Source of the DNA: Rotaria socialis
Taxonomy: Eukaryota; Rotifera; Eurotatoria; Philodinida; Philodinidae
Direction of reading: 5' to 3'
DNA length: 64,000 nt
NCBI GenBank assembly: GCA_905331475.1
Contig: CAJNYU010000888.1
Coordinates: 1 to 64,000 of the forward strand
This document shows positions 35,343-48,800 of this stretch, in pieces. Numbering within the stretch: the first letter of the stretch is position 1; each line of letters begins with the position of its first letter. A program made the position numbers and the translations under genes. The notes beneath the pieces are model-generated. The model ran no database searches, was not told the origin of the DNA, and saw nothing but the letters and a program-made list of their open reading frames with translations.

Positions 35343-38300
35343 ATGGCTGATAGAATTCCTTTATCTCTCATTGAATTACCCGTTGAGCTTGTTTTTCGTA
35401 TTCTGGACAATATCAATGATATCACGATTTTATGTTCGGTTCGTAACGTATGTATATGGCTGAACACGATTATTGAGACATATCATCGATACAAGGTAAA
35501 TTTTATCATCATCATTATCATCATCAAAATGTCGAATTCAAGATATCATCCACTGTACATAATCATTCTTTTGTCTATTGGACTTGTTGATTTTAGAATT
35601 ATTTTAAGAACTCATTCGTACAGTACCGATAGAATTGTCGGTCACATGAGAGATTCAGTTGGATTTAGCAAACGCAAACATTTGCCGAAAAAGAGAGAAG
35701 TTAACAGAAAAATTATAGATATCATTTCTAGGAAGTTCTAGAGCATAATTTAATAGCATACTAGCTCAATTAATAAGCTAGAATTTCTATAGTGTAACTC
35801 AGATTATTTACTCTATTGTGTTATGACCTATCTACTTCACGTTTCAAGTTTAGAAGAGTGAGTGTATGAAATGTAATCCTTGCTGTCTACGATTGCCAAT
35901 TGCCATGTTACGATTAGATTAGTCGAAGTGAAAAAAACTTTTAACTAGACAAGTATAATTTTGCTGACTATTTGGATTCATTTCACCATGCAGTTAATCT
36001 AGAAAATTTTCAAAGAACTCGTTTTTATCCTATTTCGAGACATTATTCTATCAGGGATTCCACTAGAACGATTCCATAAAACTTTGTTGCCGCCTATCTT
36101 GATTTAACATATTTCATTAAGGATGATGAAATCACAATTAGCTTATCAGACCATCCAAAATATTTTCTTATTCAGTTAATAAATAATAGCGTTTCAATAA
36201 AATAACACTCTCGACTAAGGGAGTGCATAACTAATTGATCTCTTTTTACCACACCCTATATGACTGCAATCTGAAAATAGCTTTTGTATTCTTAATCTCA
36301 TATTGTCTATATATGTACTAAATCTACATTTCTATAAACTTTTATTTCATCGTCTGATGATTATTTTCTTTCTCTCACCATACAACAAGTTCTCATAGAC
36401 TACATGAATATTGCAGATACTGATAAAAAAAGAAATATAACCGAGTAGAAAATAGCCTCATACGAATTCAATCAGCATATTCTACATAATTCTATAATGT
36501 TCAACTGCATATCACCTGCCTATTGACCATCACAATAAGTTTTTTAATCAGCCTCACAGTCTAGAAGATTGCTTCAACTGCGGTAGACACTGATGACTTT
36601 TGAATTTAATTTGAATCATAAACTGCAGAGGAATAGTCATAAAATCTTGTCAATATTTTCTTTAACCAAATGGCTAAAATAACGCCTTCCACGCTGCTCC
36701 AGTTCTCAACTAGCACTTACACTTAGAGGTGGCACTTTACGTTAATTTAATGTTAATAAAAAAAAACCTTTACATTAGCCACTTAATTACTTAAAATTAA
36801 ATCTTAACGTAATATTTCATTTTTAAAGATTAAGTGTTAAGTAAAACTACTTAAATAACTCTCTTAATTAACTCAAATTAAAATCAACGGTCCACCCCTA
36901 CTTACACTTACACAGACACTTACCAGAATCAAGATTCATTTGAATCGTATCCGCGTCGGAGGAGCACAGTATCTTGCCAATGCACTAATAAACAACAACG
37001 TAACATGCCCATATTTTATCCATCTAGATCTTATTGATTTTTATCTTTCCTATAGATACTTACTACATTAGATCTTTACAAAACTGCGATTGAGGATGCA
37101 GGTGCCACTTATATTGCCAATGCTCTGAGATACAACACGGTAAAACATAATTTTACTACTGACTCTATCATGACTGATCTCGGCATTCGAAACAGACTCT
37201 TACTGTACTTAACATCGTTTCGAACGAAATTGGAGACAAAGGAGTCAAATGTTTAGCTAACGCTCTCAGAAATGATACAGTAAGAAATTATATGTCGCAT
37301 TGATCTTCTATTATATTCTTTTTTTTATTTTTAAAACAGACATTGATCATTCTGAACCTGAGTGAAAATGAAATACAAGACGAAGGAGCAATGCATTTGG
37401 CACACGTTCTCGAAAATAATTCAGTATCACATCACTCTCTTTCAATCTTCTGTTCATTACCTATATTTTTCTAACAGACACTGATCACACTTGACCTCCA
37501 TTCGAATAAAATTGGAGACGAAGGAATACATCATATTGCCTATAGTCTCACAAAAAATTCAGTAAAAAACAATTTTACATTGTTTTCGTGGTTCATCCTC
37601 TTATGCTTTCCAAACAGACACTCACCACGCTGAATCTCTATTCGAATCAAATTAGGGACAAAGGTGCAAGTTATCTTGCTGGTGCTCTAAAAACCAATAC
37701 AGTAAAATATAATTTTCTGCGTTCATCGCTTTTACGTGTGTATAATTTCTATACAGGCACTTGCCACGCTCAAACTAAATTGGAATGAAATTGGACACGA
37801 AGGAGCACATCATCTCGCTGATGCTCTAGTGAAAAATAAGGTAAAACCACATTGCTGATAATATCTTCAGTTGTTCTTTGAACTTATTCAACAGACACTT
37901 ACCAGACTAAGCCTTCATTCCAATCATGTTAGAGACGAAGGGGCAAATTATTTTGCTCAAGCTCTCAAAATTAATAAGGTATAACATTATTCTATTTCGA
38001 ACTGGCGATTATAGATCTCAATTACTCAAAACAGACACTTACCACACTTAATCTCGCTTCGAATGAAATTGATGACGACGGAGCGATATATCTTGCTGAC
38101 GGTCTAAAAAACAACGAAGTAAAATATAGTTTGTCATTGTTTAACACTTGTTTATCCTCTCGATTTTTGGATAGATTCTAACTACGCTCAACCTGTATGC
38201 AAATGAAATAGGAGACGAAGGAGTAGAACATCTATCTCATGCGCTCAGAAACAACACGGTGAAACATGATTTGCTTTACTAATATTATTGTTTATCTTAT

Positions 38301-40062
38301 CTAGTATTTAAACAGGCACTAAGAAAACTCAAACTAGACAGAAATCAAATCGGAGACGAAGGAGCAAGACATCTAGCCTATACTCTAGAGAATAATATGG
38401 TTAAATACGCTTTTCTTTTAATCGGAGACATATAACAAAGTTACATTTTTATACAGACACTCACTGCGTTAGATCTTACTGTAAATGTTAAGATTGGATA
38501 CGAAGGTGTAAAACATTTAGCCAATTCTCTAACAAATAATACAGTAAAGTATCATTTTCTACTCGCCTCAATCTTACCTGCATTGATATTTCCCATAGAC
38601 ACTCAACATACTAAACCTTAGTATGATTACTCTCGGAGATGACGGAGCGATGCATCTTGCAAATGCTCTAAGCAAGAACACCGTAAGACATCATTTTTTG
38701 CTTTACCTTGCTCATAGCAATCTTTGGTTTTTACGTAGACACTCACCACATTAGATCTTCATTGGACTGAAATTGAAAAGGAAGGCTCACTCTATCTTGC
38801 AAACGCTCTCAAAAAGAACAATGTAAAGAAATGTTTTTCAATTGATCTCGATATGAGTGACCTTGACTTCTCACACATAGACACTGACCACACTCGATCT
38901 CAAATGGAACAAAATTGGAGATGAAGGAGCACAATATCTCGCGGATGCTCTCGGGCAGAATAAAGTATCATACCATTTTCTACTTAGTTCAATTTCAGCA
39001 ATCCTCAGCTTCTGCATAGGCACTAGTCACGCTCCAACTAGCTGCAAATGGAATCAGTGGCAAAGGTGTATACCATCTTGCCAATGCTCTTATCGAAAAT
39101 ACCGTAGGAAACATGATTTGCTCAACGTATCATTCTTAGAGACTTCAACTTTGTTTACAGACACTTAACACACTGAATCTTGATTCCAATAAAATTGGAA
39201 CTGATGGAGCACAACATCTGGGAAATGCACTATGCAACAACTCGGTATAATCTCGTTTTCTACTTATTTTCCTCGTTATTAACTTGGATTTTTGCATAGA
39301 AACTCGTCGCATTAGATCTGCGTGGTAATAATATTGGAAGTCATGGTGCACAACATCTAGCCAAAGCTCTTATCAACAATAAAGTAAAAATATCATTTTC
39401 GACTTACCCAATGGTTATCAATTTTGCCTATTGATCTAGATACTCAGCATCATGAACTTGGAAGTGAATCAAATCCGAAACGAAGGAGTAAAATATCTTT
39501 CTGATGCTCTATACGAGAACACAGTAAAAGAATATCGACTGGTCATTTCATTGGCAAAGATTTTCAATTTCTAAACAGACACTTACCACACTTAATCTCA
39601 GTTCGAATGAAATCGATGACGACGGAGCATTATGTCTTGCGAATGCTCTCGTCAACAACAGAGTAAAATAAGATTTTCTACTTCTGTCGCTCTTAACAAT
39701 ATTTAATTCTCTTATACAGACACTCACCAAACTTGATCTTATTCAAAATCAAATTGGAGATGAAGGTGCACATTATTTTGGTGATGCTCTCACAAAAAAC
39801 ACGGTTAAAATAAGCTCTTCTATATAATCTAGCAATTCATCATTTCGAGTTTTCAAGTAGACACTAACCACACTCAATATTCATTCCAATCGAATCGGAA
39901 ATCAAGGTGCAAATAATCTTGCTGATGCTCTCAAAAACTATACGGTAAACTACTATTTTCGACTCAGCTAACTTTTAATTATCTTAATGCTTAATGCAGG
40001 CGCTAAGTATATTCTTGTACGATGAATTTTTTCATGAAGCACCCAGGGACGACTGGTACTAA
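35343..40062 (+). CDS. F-box protein with 22 leucine-rich repeats
   Basis: Exon 1 (35343-35495) encodes an F-box: SLIELPVELVFRILDNINDI then TILCSVRNVCIWLNTI, ending YHRYK, the module that binds SKP1 in SCF ubiquitin ligases. After a 1.4-kb intron come 22 exons from 36916 to about 39944. Each is 84 nt (one is 87) and encodes one 28-residue ribonuclease-inhibitor-type repeat such as TLTTLNLYSNQIRDKGASYL. All start and end in phase 0 and are separated by introns of about 56 nt, giving a 140-bp period. The terminal exon (40000-40062) encodes ALSIFLYDEFFHEAPRDDWY and the stop. Total is about 688 residues. All repeats are open and splice sites look sound. The likely role is substrate recognition for an SCF ligase (inference); the substrate is unknown. 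Confidence 0.82.
36716..36908. mobile_element. 177-bp hAT-type MITE in an F-box/LRR intron
   Basis: Element 36724-36900 is flanked by CTTACACT (36716-36723, 36901-36908). Inverted ends are TAGAGGTGG and, from the right, TAGGGGTGG, a common hAT terminus. The core is A/T-rich with TTAA motifs and non-coding. It ends 15 nt before the first leucine-rich-repeat exon (36916), so the pyrimidine tract and possible branch point for that exon now lie in the element and its duplicated target. A related right-end fragment lies at about 11290-11325. Confidence 0.85.
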
Positions 40063-40248
40063 TTTTGAAAACTTCAAATCAGCATTGTCATGAATTTGAG
40101 TGCTTCACATTTTTCCAAGTTTAAATAAATCAGTAATTTCAGGAGTCAATTTAATTCTGACGTTTCTCTGTATGTCGATGATTTTCAATTACTCACACGC
40201 ATGGGAAAATGGTCGGTGTTCCATTGCTTTGTTTTTTTTTGTGTCACC
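40063..40248. other. 3' flank of the F-box/LRR gene
   Basis: Short AT-rich flank, no feature besides the hairpin that follows. Confidence 0.4.
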
Positions 40249-40250
40249 AA

Positions 40251-40310
40251 GTGTGGGTGTGTGAAGTTTGAACGTAATTGAAGACGAGAAGACGCTTCGC
40301 ACCCACACCT
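40251..40310. repeat. Telomere-like inverted pair (hairpin C)
   Basis: The left arm GTGTGGGTGTGTGAAG (40251-40266) faces the right arm CTTCGCACCCACACCT (40295-40310). The arms pair almost fully over 15-16 bp around a 28-nt loop that ends GAAGACG. Arm sequence and orientation (G-rich left, C-rich right) match the units at 1741 and 45424. Confidence 0.65.
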
Positions 40311-40862
40311 GCAAGATAGTATAGAGTTCTTGTATTTTTCCAAAACATTCATCACAACTCTGGCGACATGTCGAGCAAAGGTTTTTTCAAGATAAGCCCA
40401 GTATGATATTGCCACGCAAACTAATTACTGGAACAAATTGTCGCATACTGGATACTTGTATTCGTGACTAACTGTCAAGTTCATCTCTTGTTGAGCTTTA
40501 CTCTTCCAGGTTGTGTTCTATTACCTATAGTTCCGGTCGTTTGTGGTCATCACAACGCACATATGATAGTCTCACATTGTGTATTGTTTTAATTAATTGC
40601 ACATAATCATATTCGATTTTGTACAGAAATGAGAAGTTACTCATATTGCATGTCGAGATAGTGAATATGTGTTTGAATGAGGAGTGAATCTGAGTTTACA
40701 TTTATATCTATGCTACACTTCACACACTTGTTCATGCAGAGCACTTCTCATGAAGGATAGTATAACAGAAGAACAAGTTACGAGCAACTCTACACATAGT
40801 ATTTTTATTTTATTGGAATAGGATTCATTAAAATATCATATTGCGATGAATCAGATATACAA
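40311..40862. other. Convergent intergenic region
   Basis: Between the F-box/LRR gene and the CDF transporter. No gene or element seen. Confidence 0.4.
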
Positions 40863-43188
40863 TCAAACGATTATGTCTTCCAAAGTTGGTACGTGTATAA
40901 TTTCAAAATCGAGATGGACAAAAGCTCTTTCAACATGCGGTATTCTTTGTAGTTGTCTTTGTAGCTCCTCTCCGGCATTATGAGCAATAGCGAGAGGCGT
41001 TGAACCGGACAGAATAATCTCAACTTCCACAATAAAATCTGTACCATGATGAACAGCTTGAACAGTTTTAATTTGTGTCACAAGATCAGGACGGAAGTTG
41101 TAGATGATATGAGTAATTCGTTGAAGAAAGAACGGATCTGCCGTAAGACCCGTTAACCGACGAACTTGTTCTGTGCAAAAGAAAAACAGGTTACATAATA
41201 ACTATTTCAATAAAAACAAAATTATTGTCACGAACGGCCTGACAATTCAAGAGATGCTATGAGACGCAATAAAAGTTTATGCCTTCAGTTGGTAGGGAAA
41301 TTTCATGTATCGTAACATTTAGCACTTACTGTGGCCTTGTCGAATCCAAACGACTATTATGTAAATTGAAATAATGATCGCTGCTATTGGATCAACAATA
41401 ATTGCTTCTTGTCTGATCCTTCGCTGCAGAGCATTCGAACCTAAAAATCAAAAAATTAGAAACACGTTACTCCTGTTTTCATAGAATTCTCAACAACAAT
41501 TCAAAGACATATAGATCAAAATGCTCAGAAGTTGAAATGCGGAGAGGCTGCTTGAAAGACCTTGCTTTCGAGTTTGTTTTGACTGATGAAACGTTTTTTT
41601 CTTATATCTATCAACGTTTAGCAATAGAAAAATTATTAAAACAGAAGGCAACTTACATCAGAATTCGATGGGTTGAAGGATCAGCGAGAAAACAATAGTT
41701 TTCTTTAAAGCTCTAGATTTTCATTTTTTCACAAACATTTTACAACTTACGCGTTTGAAAAGTAGTTTTAGCAATATGTATTCGATTGCACAACATATTT
41801 TTATTATATAAAAGCATTTTTTTAATATAAACAAGTTGCTACGTTAACAAGATCTGAAGTGCAGTTTCGAAAGTGGGACGCTATAATATGAACACGAGTA
41901 AAATGAAGTTTTGATTCTTATTCGCAATAGATCCATCTCATCTAACGTTTTCTCGTGTCTACATATACTGTTAATCAGACGGTATATAATTACCGATAAC
42001 TCCGCACACAAGTGCCACAGAATTTGATAACACATCATTCCGGTTGTCTTCAGCCAGAGCGGACATCGTTGGATTGTTGATTCGAGAACACAATGCAAAA
42101 AGAATGATTTTAGACACTATTAATGAATGCATAAGAACGTCTGTTCACGGGGAAATATAAAACTCACCAATTGTGAATACCATGGCGATAACTGGCAATG
42201 TGCTCATATCAATATGCTGAAGTGTTCTACAAGATGATGCATTGAATGGATTAGCAAAGTAATCGATATCTAGAGCTAAAGCTCTACTGCTTTCAAGAAT
42301 CACCTCGATACTAGCTGAGCACATGATTACAGATATAATAACAATAGTGACCGGTTCAAGGCGTGTTCTTCCTAAAAACACACCATAGAAAAAGTGCCTG
42401 GAAAAAGTCTCATCACAAATCACCTGTAGGATATTTGTAGGCATCTTGTCGTTTGATTTTTCGGGCTGTCCAAATCAACATGATGTTAAACAAAAGATCA
42501 ACAGCACTATCCACGAGTGTGGAAATCACCGAGAGAGATTTTGACATGATAGCAGCCACTGTTTTAATGATCGCTACAAACTTTCATTTAACAGAGAGAG
42601 TTGCTGTGCAACGATTTAAACAAAATAGAACTTACAATATTGGTAATTAGAGTCAGCATACTCAGTATTTCACTATTGCGTTCCTGTTGCTTTTGATAAT
42701 CCGTCGGGTTTATTTCTTCACCAAAAGTCTTTGGCAAGAGGATAGCTTCGACAGAATTGATAAATTCAAGTTGATCAGCATAGAATTGTCTATATATATA
42801 TACAAGGAAAATGTGAGAAATGAAAACGAATAACTTAGAAAGCAGATCCGTTTGGACAAAGAAAGTTCTTCATCAAATTCCATCTCATATTAGTTTACTG
42901 TTACCTGATTTTTTCTGGAAGAGATTTATCGTTTGGCGTGCAGGATGGCTTATACGATTGAATATGTTCTAAGTAGCCATATTTAGCTGGAGATCTAGGT
43001 AAAAGACGTGCATTGGGTTCATCCATTTCTTTCACAGTACTATCGTCAACGTTTACTGGAGATGATTTTCCAGCACAATCAGCAAATAAAGGAACAGATT
43101 CACTTGAATCGATCGGTTTGTTTGATGGGAATCGCAAAGGATCAATACCAGATACTTGTCGTGTTTCCTCTACTGTAGACATATCCAT
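40863..43188 (-). CDS. Cation diffusion facilitator, manganese type
   Basis: A membrane metal/proton antiporter. Start ATG 43188 gives a polar cytosolic N-terminus of about 95 residues. Transmembrane 2 carries STLVDSAVDLLFN with DxxxD. The YPTG-RTRLEPV loop, TM3-4, and a TM5 segment SALAEDNRNDVLSNSVAL, again with DxxxD, follow. DxxxD in both TM2 and TM5, together with YPxGxxRLxPV, is the signature of Mn-transporting CDFs (plant MTP8-11 type), not the HxxxD of zinc carriers. The cytosolic C-terminal domain (VQAVHHGTDFIVEVEIILSG, HVERAFVHLDFE) closes the protein at 40863-40865. One intron (about 41443-41990) is longer than usual. All exons join in frame where checked. Confidence 0.85.
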
Positions 43189-45422
43189 ATTCTTGAGTTT
43201 TTCTTTTTTGAATGGCTGTAGTATACCACGCGTTGCCTTTGTTTGTATTATTTATGCCGGATTTTCCAACTTAACTGAAATTACAAGCGTAGTACAGGAG
43301 GCAATCAGTCAGTAGCGTTTGTGTCCGTTTTTGAATATAAATTGATTGACAAAAATGACATAGACATTATCATTTTTTAGTAAACAATTGTTTCTTTTTC
43401 TGCTCACATTTTTTGCATGACGTTGCCTTCGTCGGATATTGATGTACATGGGGCACAGAATGTCGGTAAATTTGTGCAAAATAAAACACATGTACTCTTT
43501 TTTTTGCTTTTCTCTTTTCTTTTTTCAACACATATATTGTGATGAACGAGCGCAAGTGAAGCGTCGCCTCGTTCTGCGTCATCGTCATATTGGTTTCACT
43601 ATCTATTGGTAAAGAGCAGAGAAAAAGTACATTACTTACTGTATGGGCACATCCGATATATGAGTTTATGAAGCAAAAGTGGTGCTATGTGATATGAAAA
43701 AATCTTGAGACTTGCTAAACGCTTAACAGTTTGAATTTTCTTATTTCATAACTTAAACCATCTTACTGATGCGTTTGCGTTTTTGCTGTTGTATATGTCA
43801 TATTCTCCGATGCAAACGGTAATGGTTAGCAATTGTTTTAATGCACCGAATCTATAAGAACCAGACATGAACATTTATATATGATGATTGATTTGATTGC
43901 AAACAGAATCGCGAAGTACTGAACACGAAAAAAAACAATTACAAACAAGCGATGTGGTATATTAGATAATGGATAAAACTCTTTTGTTCAGAAAACAAGT
44001 TCAAATAAAGAGTTCAAGCTGTTTTTTTAGAACTTATGATTAGATTGTAAAAGTGGTCGTGTTGCTTTTCGCTTGTAATAACCGAAAGGACTTCTTCAGC
44101 AACATTGGCATACGAAGAACAAGCAAAAAGGCACACCCATAAGTAGATAGCTAGTCATAGAACGTCTTGAATTTGTTTCATGAAGGGTGTTATAGAAGTT
44201 CTGTTACAATTTTGAGGCTCATTGTTCTCACATTTGGAGATGATGGTACATGTCAAGTACTGCACCACTGCAAAGTTTGATGTCCATAGCTTTTGCTGTT
44301 GATGAGAGTCAGTAATCGCGTTGTCGGGTACTATTTTTTCAATTTTCCTCGTCATCTTGAGTATGATTTTACAAACAATACAGCTTAAAAAGATGCAATA
44401 AAACATAAATCAAGTTATCATATTGCTGCTGTGTTGAATCACCACTAGGTGTATAACAATTCTCGAATCAAAGTTCAGATCAAATGAGCGAAACAACTAT
44501 TAGGGCCCACACTGGAATGGTGTCTATATCGACATAGGCTTCTTTTCTAGGATCTGATTTGATCTGCTTGAACAGTTCTTCAGGTTAGATCATGAAAACT
44601 GAACTGGCATACCCCTGCTAACCTATCTAAAACCATTAGCAATATGGCTCGACAACGAGCTTGTACGATGGAATATCACCGAAACACGAGTGCATTCGAG
44701 ACAATATGCAACAATGAAATTATAAAAGTGATAGCTAATGATCTACATTTGGACCCAAAAAGATTATTGAACACTGAGAACATTATTTCACAGTGTATTT
44801 AATATAATTTCAGTTTCCTCATTCTATCGTTGGTTTTATTTCACTGTTTTCGATTTATCATATATTTCTATTTATTTTTCCATTGATCTATTTGACTTTT
44901 TAATTCCACTACCTTTGAAAGAGTTTTTTGATTGTGTCAGGGTTTTATTCATCGGTGAAATTAAACTCTACATTCATTTGATTTTCGAGTTTCCGGTGGT
45001 TTTGAATTGATTCCAAATTTACTTGATGAACATCTGGCTAAGTGCTGGTCGAAAAGCATCATAAGTAGCTTAGAATTCAAACGGAAACGCACCCACGCAC
45101 TCTGGATAGAGCAGCTGCCAGCGTAGTTTTGTGCACAAAACGTGAAATATAAAGAAATATTTCACCTGAACTGTGTTACTACGTGTTTTATTGTTGCGAA
45201 TTACACGTGAGACGAAAATAAATCAAATGGGAATGAAGAGAAGAACGACACAAGAAACCCCTCAGTGGATTAATGTTATCTATTCGCATATCTATAAGAT
45301 GTCCTATGCTTATATTATCTTATCCGTTATCACTCGTGGTTCAATCGAGCGTATCTCTATCAGCAACACCATAATAGCAGCATTATATTCATTTTTTTGT
45401 TTGTATACTGAAAGGTGACTAT
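43189..45422. other. Gene-poor intergenic stretch
   Basis: No intact gene. At about 44610-44730 a frame reads PLLTYLKPLAIWLDNELVRW, faintly like the C-terminus of angiotensin-converting-enzyme (M2) peptidases, but it is isolated. Other frames lack motifs. Confidence 0.4.
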
Positions 45423-45423
45423 G

Positions 45424-45518
45424 GAGGGTGTGCGTGTGGCTATAGCTGTCGGCGTGAGTATGAGTGAGAATGTGATTTTAAGTGGAGTTCTCAAACATAC
45501 TCCCACACCCACACCCTC
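45424..45518. repeat. Telomere-like inverted pair (hairpin B)
   Basis: The left arm GAGGGTGTGCGTGTGG (45424-45439) and right arm CCCACACCCACACCCTC (45502-45518) pair over about 16 bp around a 62-nt loop. The right arm is two and a half perfect CCCACA units, the complement of TGTGGG. Same orientation as the units at 1741 and 40251. Confidence 0.65.
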
Positions 45519-45805
45519 AAGATTTTTGAAGTGCCCACATATTCATTGACATATATTTAACTTTCCAAAAATCGAAGGAACTCAAGTTAATTTCATAGAA
45601 ACAAATCATACTGGAAGATCATCATGTTTCTTCGAGTTCTAGAATCAATATTTTCTCGAGGAACACTTTATTTTGGAGAAAAAGAGTATAGAAGTTTGAC
45701 AACAGAAGGCACTAAAGAGTTCAAAAAAACGAGGAAGACAATAATGTGTTACAAAAAAGAAAGTACAAATTCGTTCCATGTTAGAAGTCAAGGCACACAT
45801 TCGGT

Positions 45806-48800
45806 TTATATTTTAACTTCAGGCATTGTCATTTGTTCTAGTCGTTTACTAACGTTAGTCATAAATGGCATTTTAAAATCAGTAAAATCAACTTCCCAAC
45901 CAAGACGATCACGTACAACGGCTTTTTCATGTAAAAGTTCTTTTGTTGTTGGTAGATCTGTCCATTTTGTCTTCGGATGAAAAGCAATGGATTCCGTGTT
46001 TTCAAAGGATTTAGCTAATTCAGCAGCAGCACGTAATAAAGAGCCACGTCGTGGTTGCTGAATAGCTGATGTTTGTTGAGCAGCTGCTGCTTGCTAAACA
46101 AGAGAAAAGAAAATCAATGAAATACACGGTGTGATTTTTTTGTGAGAATTTAATTACCGTATCTGTCTTGGTACTTTTTCCCCCTGATTGTTGTCGTTTC
46201 TTTGCTGATGCTGATCCACTTTTCTTTCTATTAGCACTTTTAGGTTTATTTCCGGAGCTGCCATTTACTTTTTCATTAATCAAATGATAAATACGTGGAT
46301 CAGCAAATTCAGCGGCAACAGTTAACGGTTCTAGACCAGAAATATTTTCATGTGAAACTTTAGCGCCTTTATTAACAAGATATTCGCAAACTGGAAATGA
46401 TGAACTTTCAATAGCGCGCATTAAGGGTGTTGCTTTCGTTATTGATTCAGCATTTATTGCTCCACCGGCTTCGACAATAGCTTGAACAACATCAAGAATA
46501 CCACTATGTGCAGCATGATGGAGTGGTGTCCATTTAAAATTATCTATTTTATTAACATCAGCCCTAAATATACCGAAGAGATTGAAAAAAGAAAAAGAAA
46601 ACAATTTTCTTTTAATTTACCCGCATGTCAGAAGAAATTGAACTGTTTTCAGATCACCATGAGCACAAGCTAGAATCAATGAAGTTTGTTTTTTAGCAAA
46701 CAGAAAAATGATAAAAATACTATTAGTTACTTACCCACCATCAATGGTGTTTTCATAAACTTGTCTTGTATATCGACTTGTATACCTCGCTTATATGCGT
46801 TCAACAATGTTTGTAAATCACCGCGATAAGCTATTAAGAAAGACAGAGAGAGAAAAAATAGTATCTTTATTAATAGTTTTCTTTTTCTTACCAGCGTCGC
46901 ATAAATTAACATAACCTTTATCAGGTTTATCCAAATACCATGGTGAATCATCTTCTAAGGGATTTTTTGGTAAATTATCACGAGAAAATCTTGTATTATC
47001 TGTATGATGAATGTGTTGTGGTGCATAGATAGTTGGTGGATTGCCATTGGCTGTTCGGGGACCTTCATCTTGAATTCCAACTACAAATCAAAGAAAAAAT
47101 GATTTGTAGATATTTTGAGAAAAGTACTCATGTAAAATGGTCATCGCTTACTTGGTAGAGCACCTTTTTGTTTCTTTGCTTTTTTTGGTTTCTTCTTTTT
47201 TTTCTTTTTTCCGGCGAATGCAGCCATTAAATAAGGTTTTGTTAAATATTTCTTTCCAGTTAAAAATGCTTTATAATCAAATTCGCTTCGTTCCTTTTCA
47301 TGTTTTTCACATATATCTTTTAAGTCATCCGGTTTAAGAAATCCAAGAAATCCTTCGTCTTCAATAACTTTCTTAAAACCATCCGTTGGTATAACGCCCG
47401 TTTTTTGTTCAGTAACATCGAGTTCTTCGAAGATTTTTTCAAGTCGTTCTTGATTTTCACATACATAATCATAAAGCATTAATCTCCAATCACGAAATTC
47501 ATCTATATACATACACAAATTTATATTAAATAGAGAAATTCTACCAATGCTTAATTACTTTTGAGTCAAGCGACTATTTTTAAATCGAAACTATGCTTCT
47601 ACTCAACGTATTTTAGGACTCAGATTTTAGGTTTTGTACTCAATACATATTAGTAGAATTATTTGAGAAGCCTGTGCTCGGTCGAGATTTGTATATTGTG
47701 TAAACCAGAACAATTTTATTTTACCGCACACTTATGATAATCACTTGTAAGGCATACTCGTCTTTTTTCAAGGATAAAGAGAATGAGTTATATTTTTAAA
47801 TTTTAAGAATCAATAAAAAAACGTCACAACAAGGACACAATCACAAACAATAAAAACACACTGCTTATCCTAATTCTAGTCTTTAATATCATTCTGCCGA
47901 TTTGTTCAGAATTTTCTATGGGGATATAATTTATGGTCAGTAAAATAAATGAAACGGTTAGTAAATTACTTAAATGGTCAGTTACAAATTAATGAGGTTT
48001 GCAAATAAATTTAAAGATCACTAAAAATGTTTTTTTCACAGTCAATTTTTCTAAAGGGTCAGTATTAAAATTAGAATAGCAGTAGAGTCAATCGCATTTG
48101 TTCCTCTTTCTTTTTTCTCTCAGCTATTCTACATACTATGTTCACATTATTATGTCCTTGTTCTTGCTTCTAACCTTTATTTTGTGAATAAGAAGAATCT
48201 TTTTCTTTAATTTTTCTTCTTCTTATTCATTATCTAAAATAAAACAAAAGCATCCTCTCGACTTCTTGTCTGGCAGTTGTCTTTATCCATCTTCATGCAT
48301 AGATATTTAATATTTTTCAAATAAAAATAACATATTTAACGTTTACAAAATGAGACGTATTTTTAACTATGCAAGTGAATCAAATTGCTCAGTATGAAAA
48401 CGATATATCAGATGAAGAGGAGATTGAAGAAGATTATGAAATAAATGGAAATAGAAGAACCCTTGAAAAAAGACATCATATAGTTGGATTAAAAGATGCA
48501 TTTGATAATACTGATGAAGCAGAAGCATCAACTGAAAATCAATTGTCAAAACATTACACACACTATACAGCAGATGGGATAAAAGTATATTAGAGGTGCA
48601 CAAAAAGCAAAAAACATCGTGATCATCAATGTCTTCCTGAGGCGATTTTCCCCCCGTATTCTTGACCTGTGAAGACTTCAAGATTTGCCCATATCGCATA
48701 GATTTCTTGATCCAGAAGCTCAAGAAACTCCTGCACATTAGCAAGACGGCTTCAGTAGGGCTTTAAGTATTTATCTATTATATCATGTAGATCGTGATAG

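Noticed and set aside
44610-44760. Fragment resembling the C-terminus of an M2 peptidase (ACE-like)
   Set aside because: Only about 20 residues look similar and no neighbouring exons were found.
48367-48744. 125-codon minus-strand frame in the ANKEF1 intron
   Set aside because: It lies opposite the decayed Mutator-like coding sequence and is its shadow.
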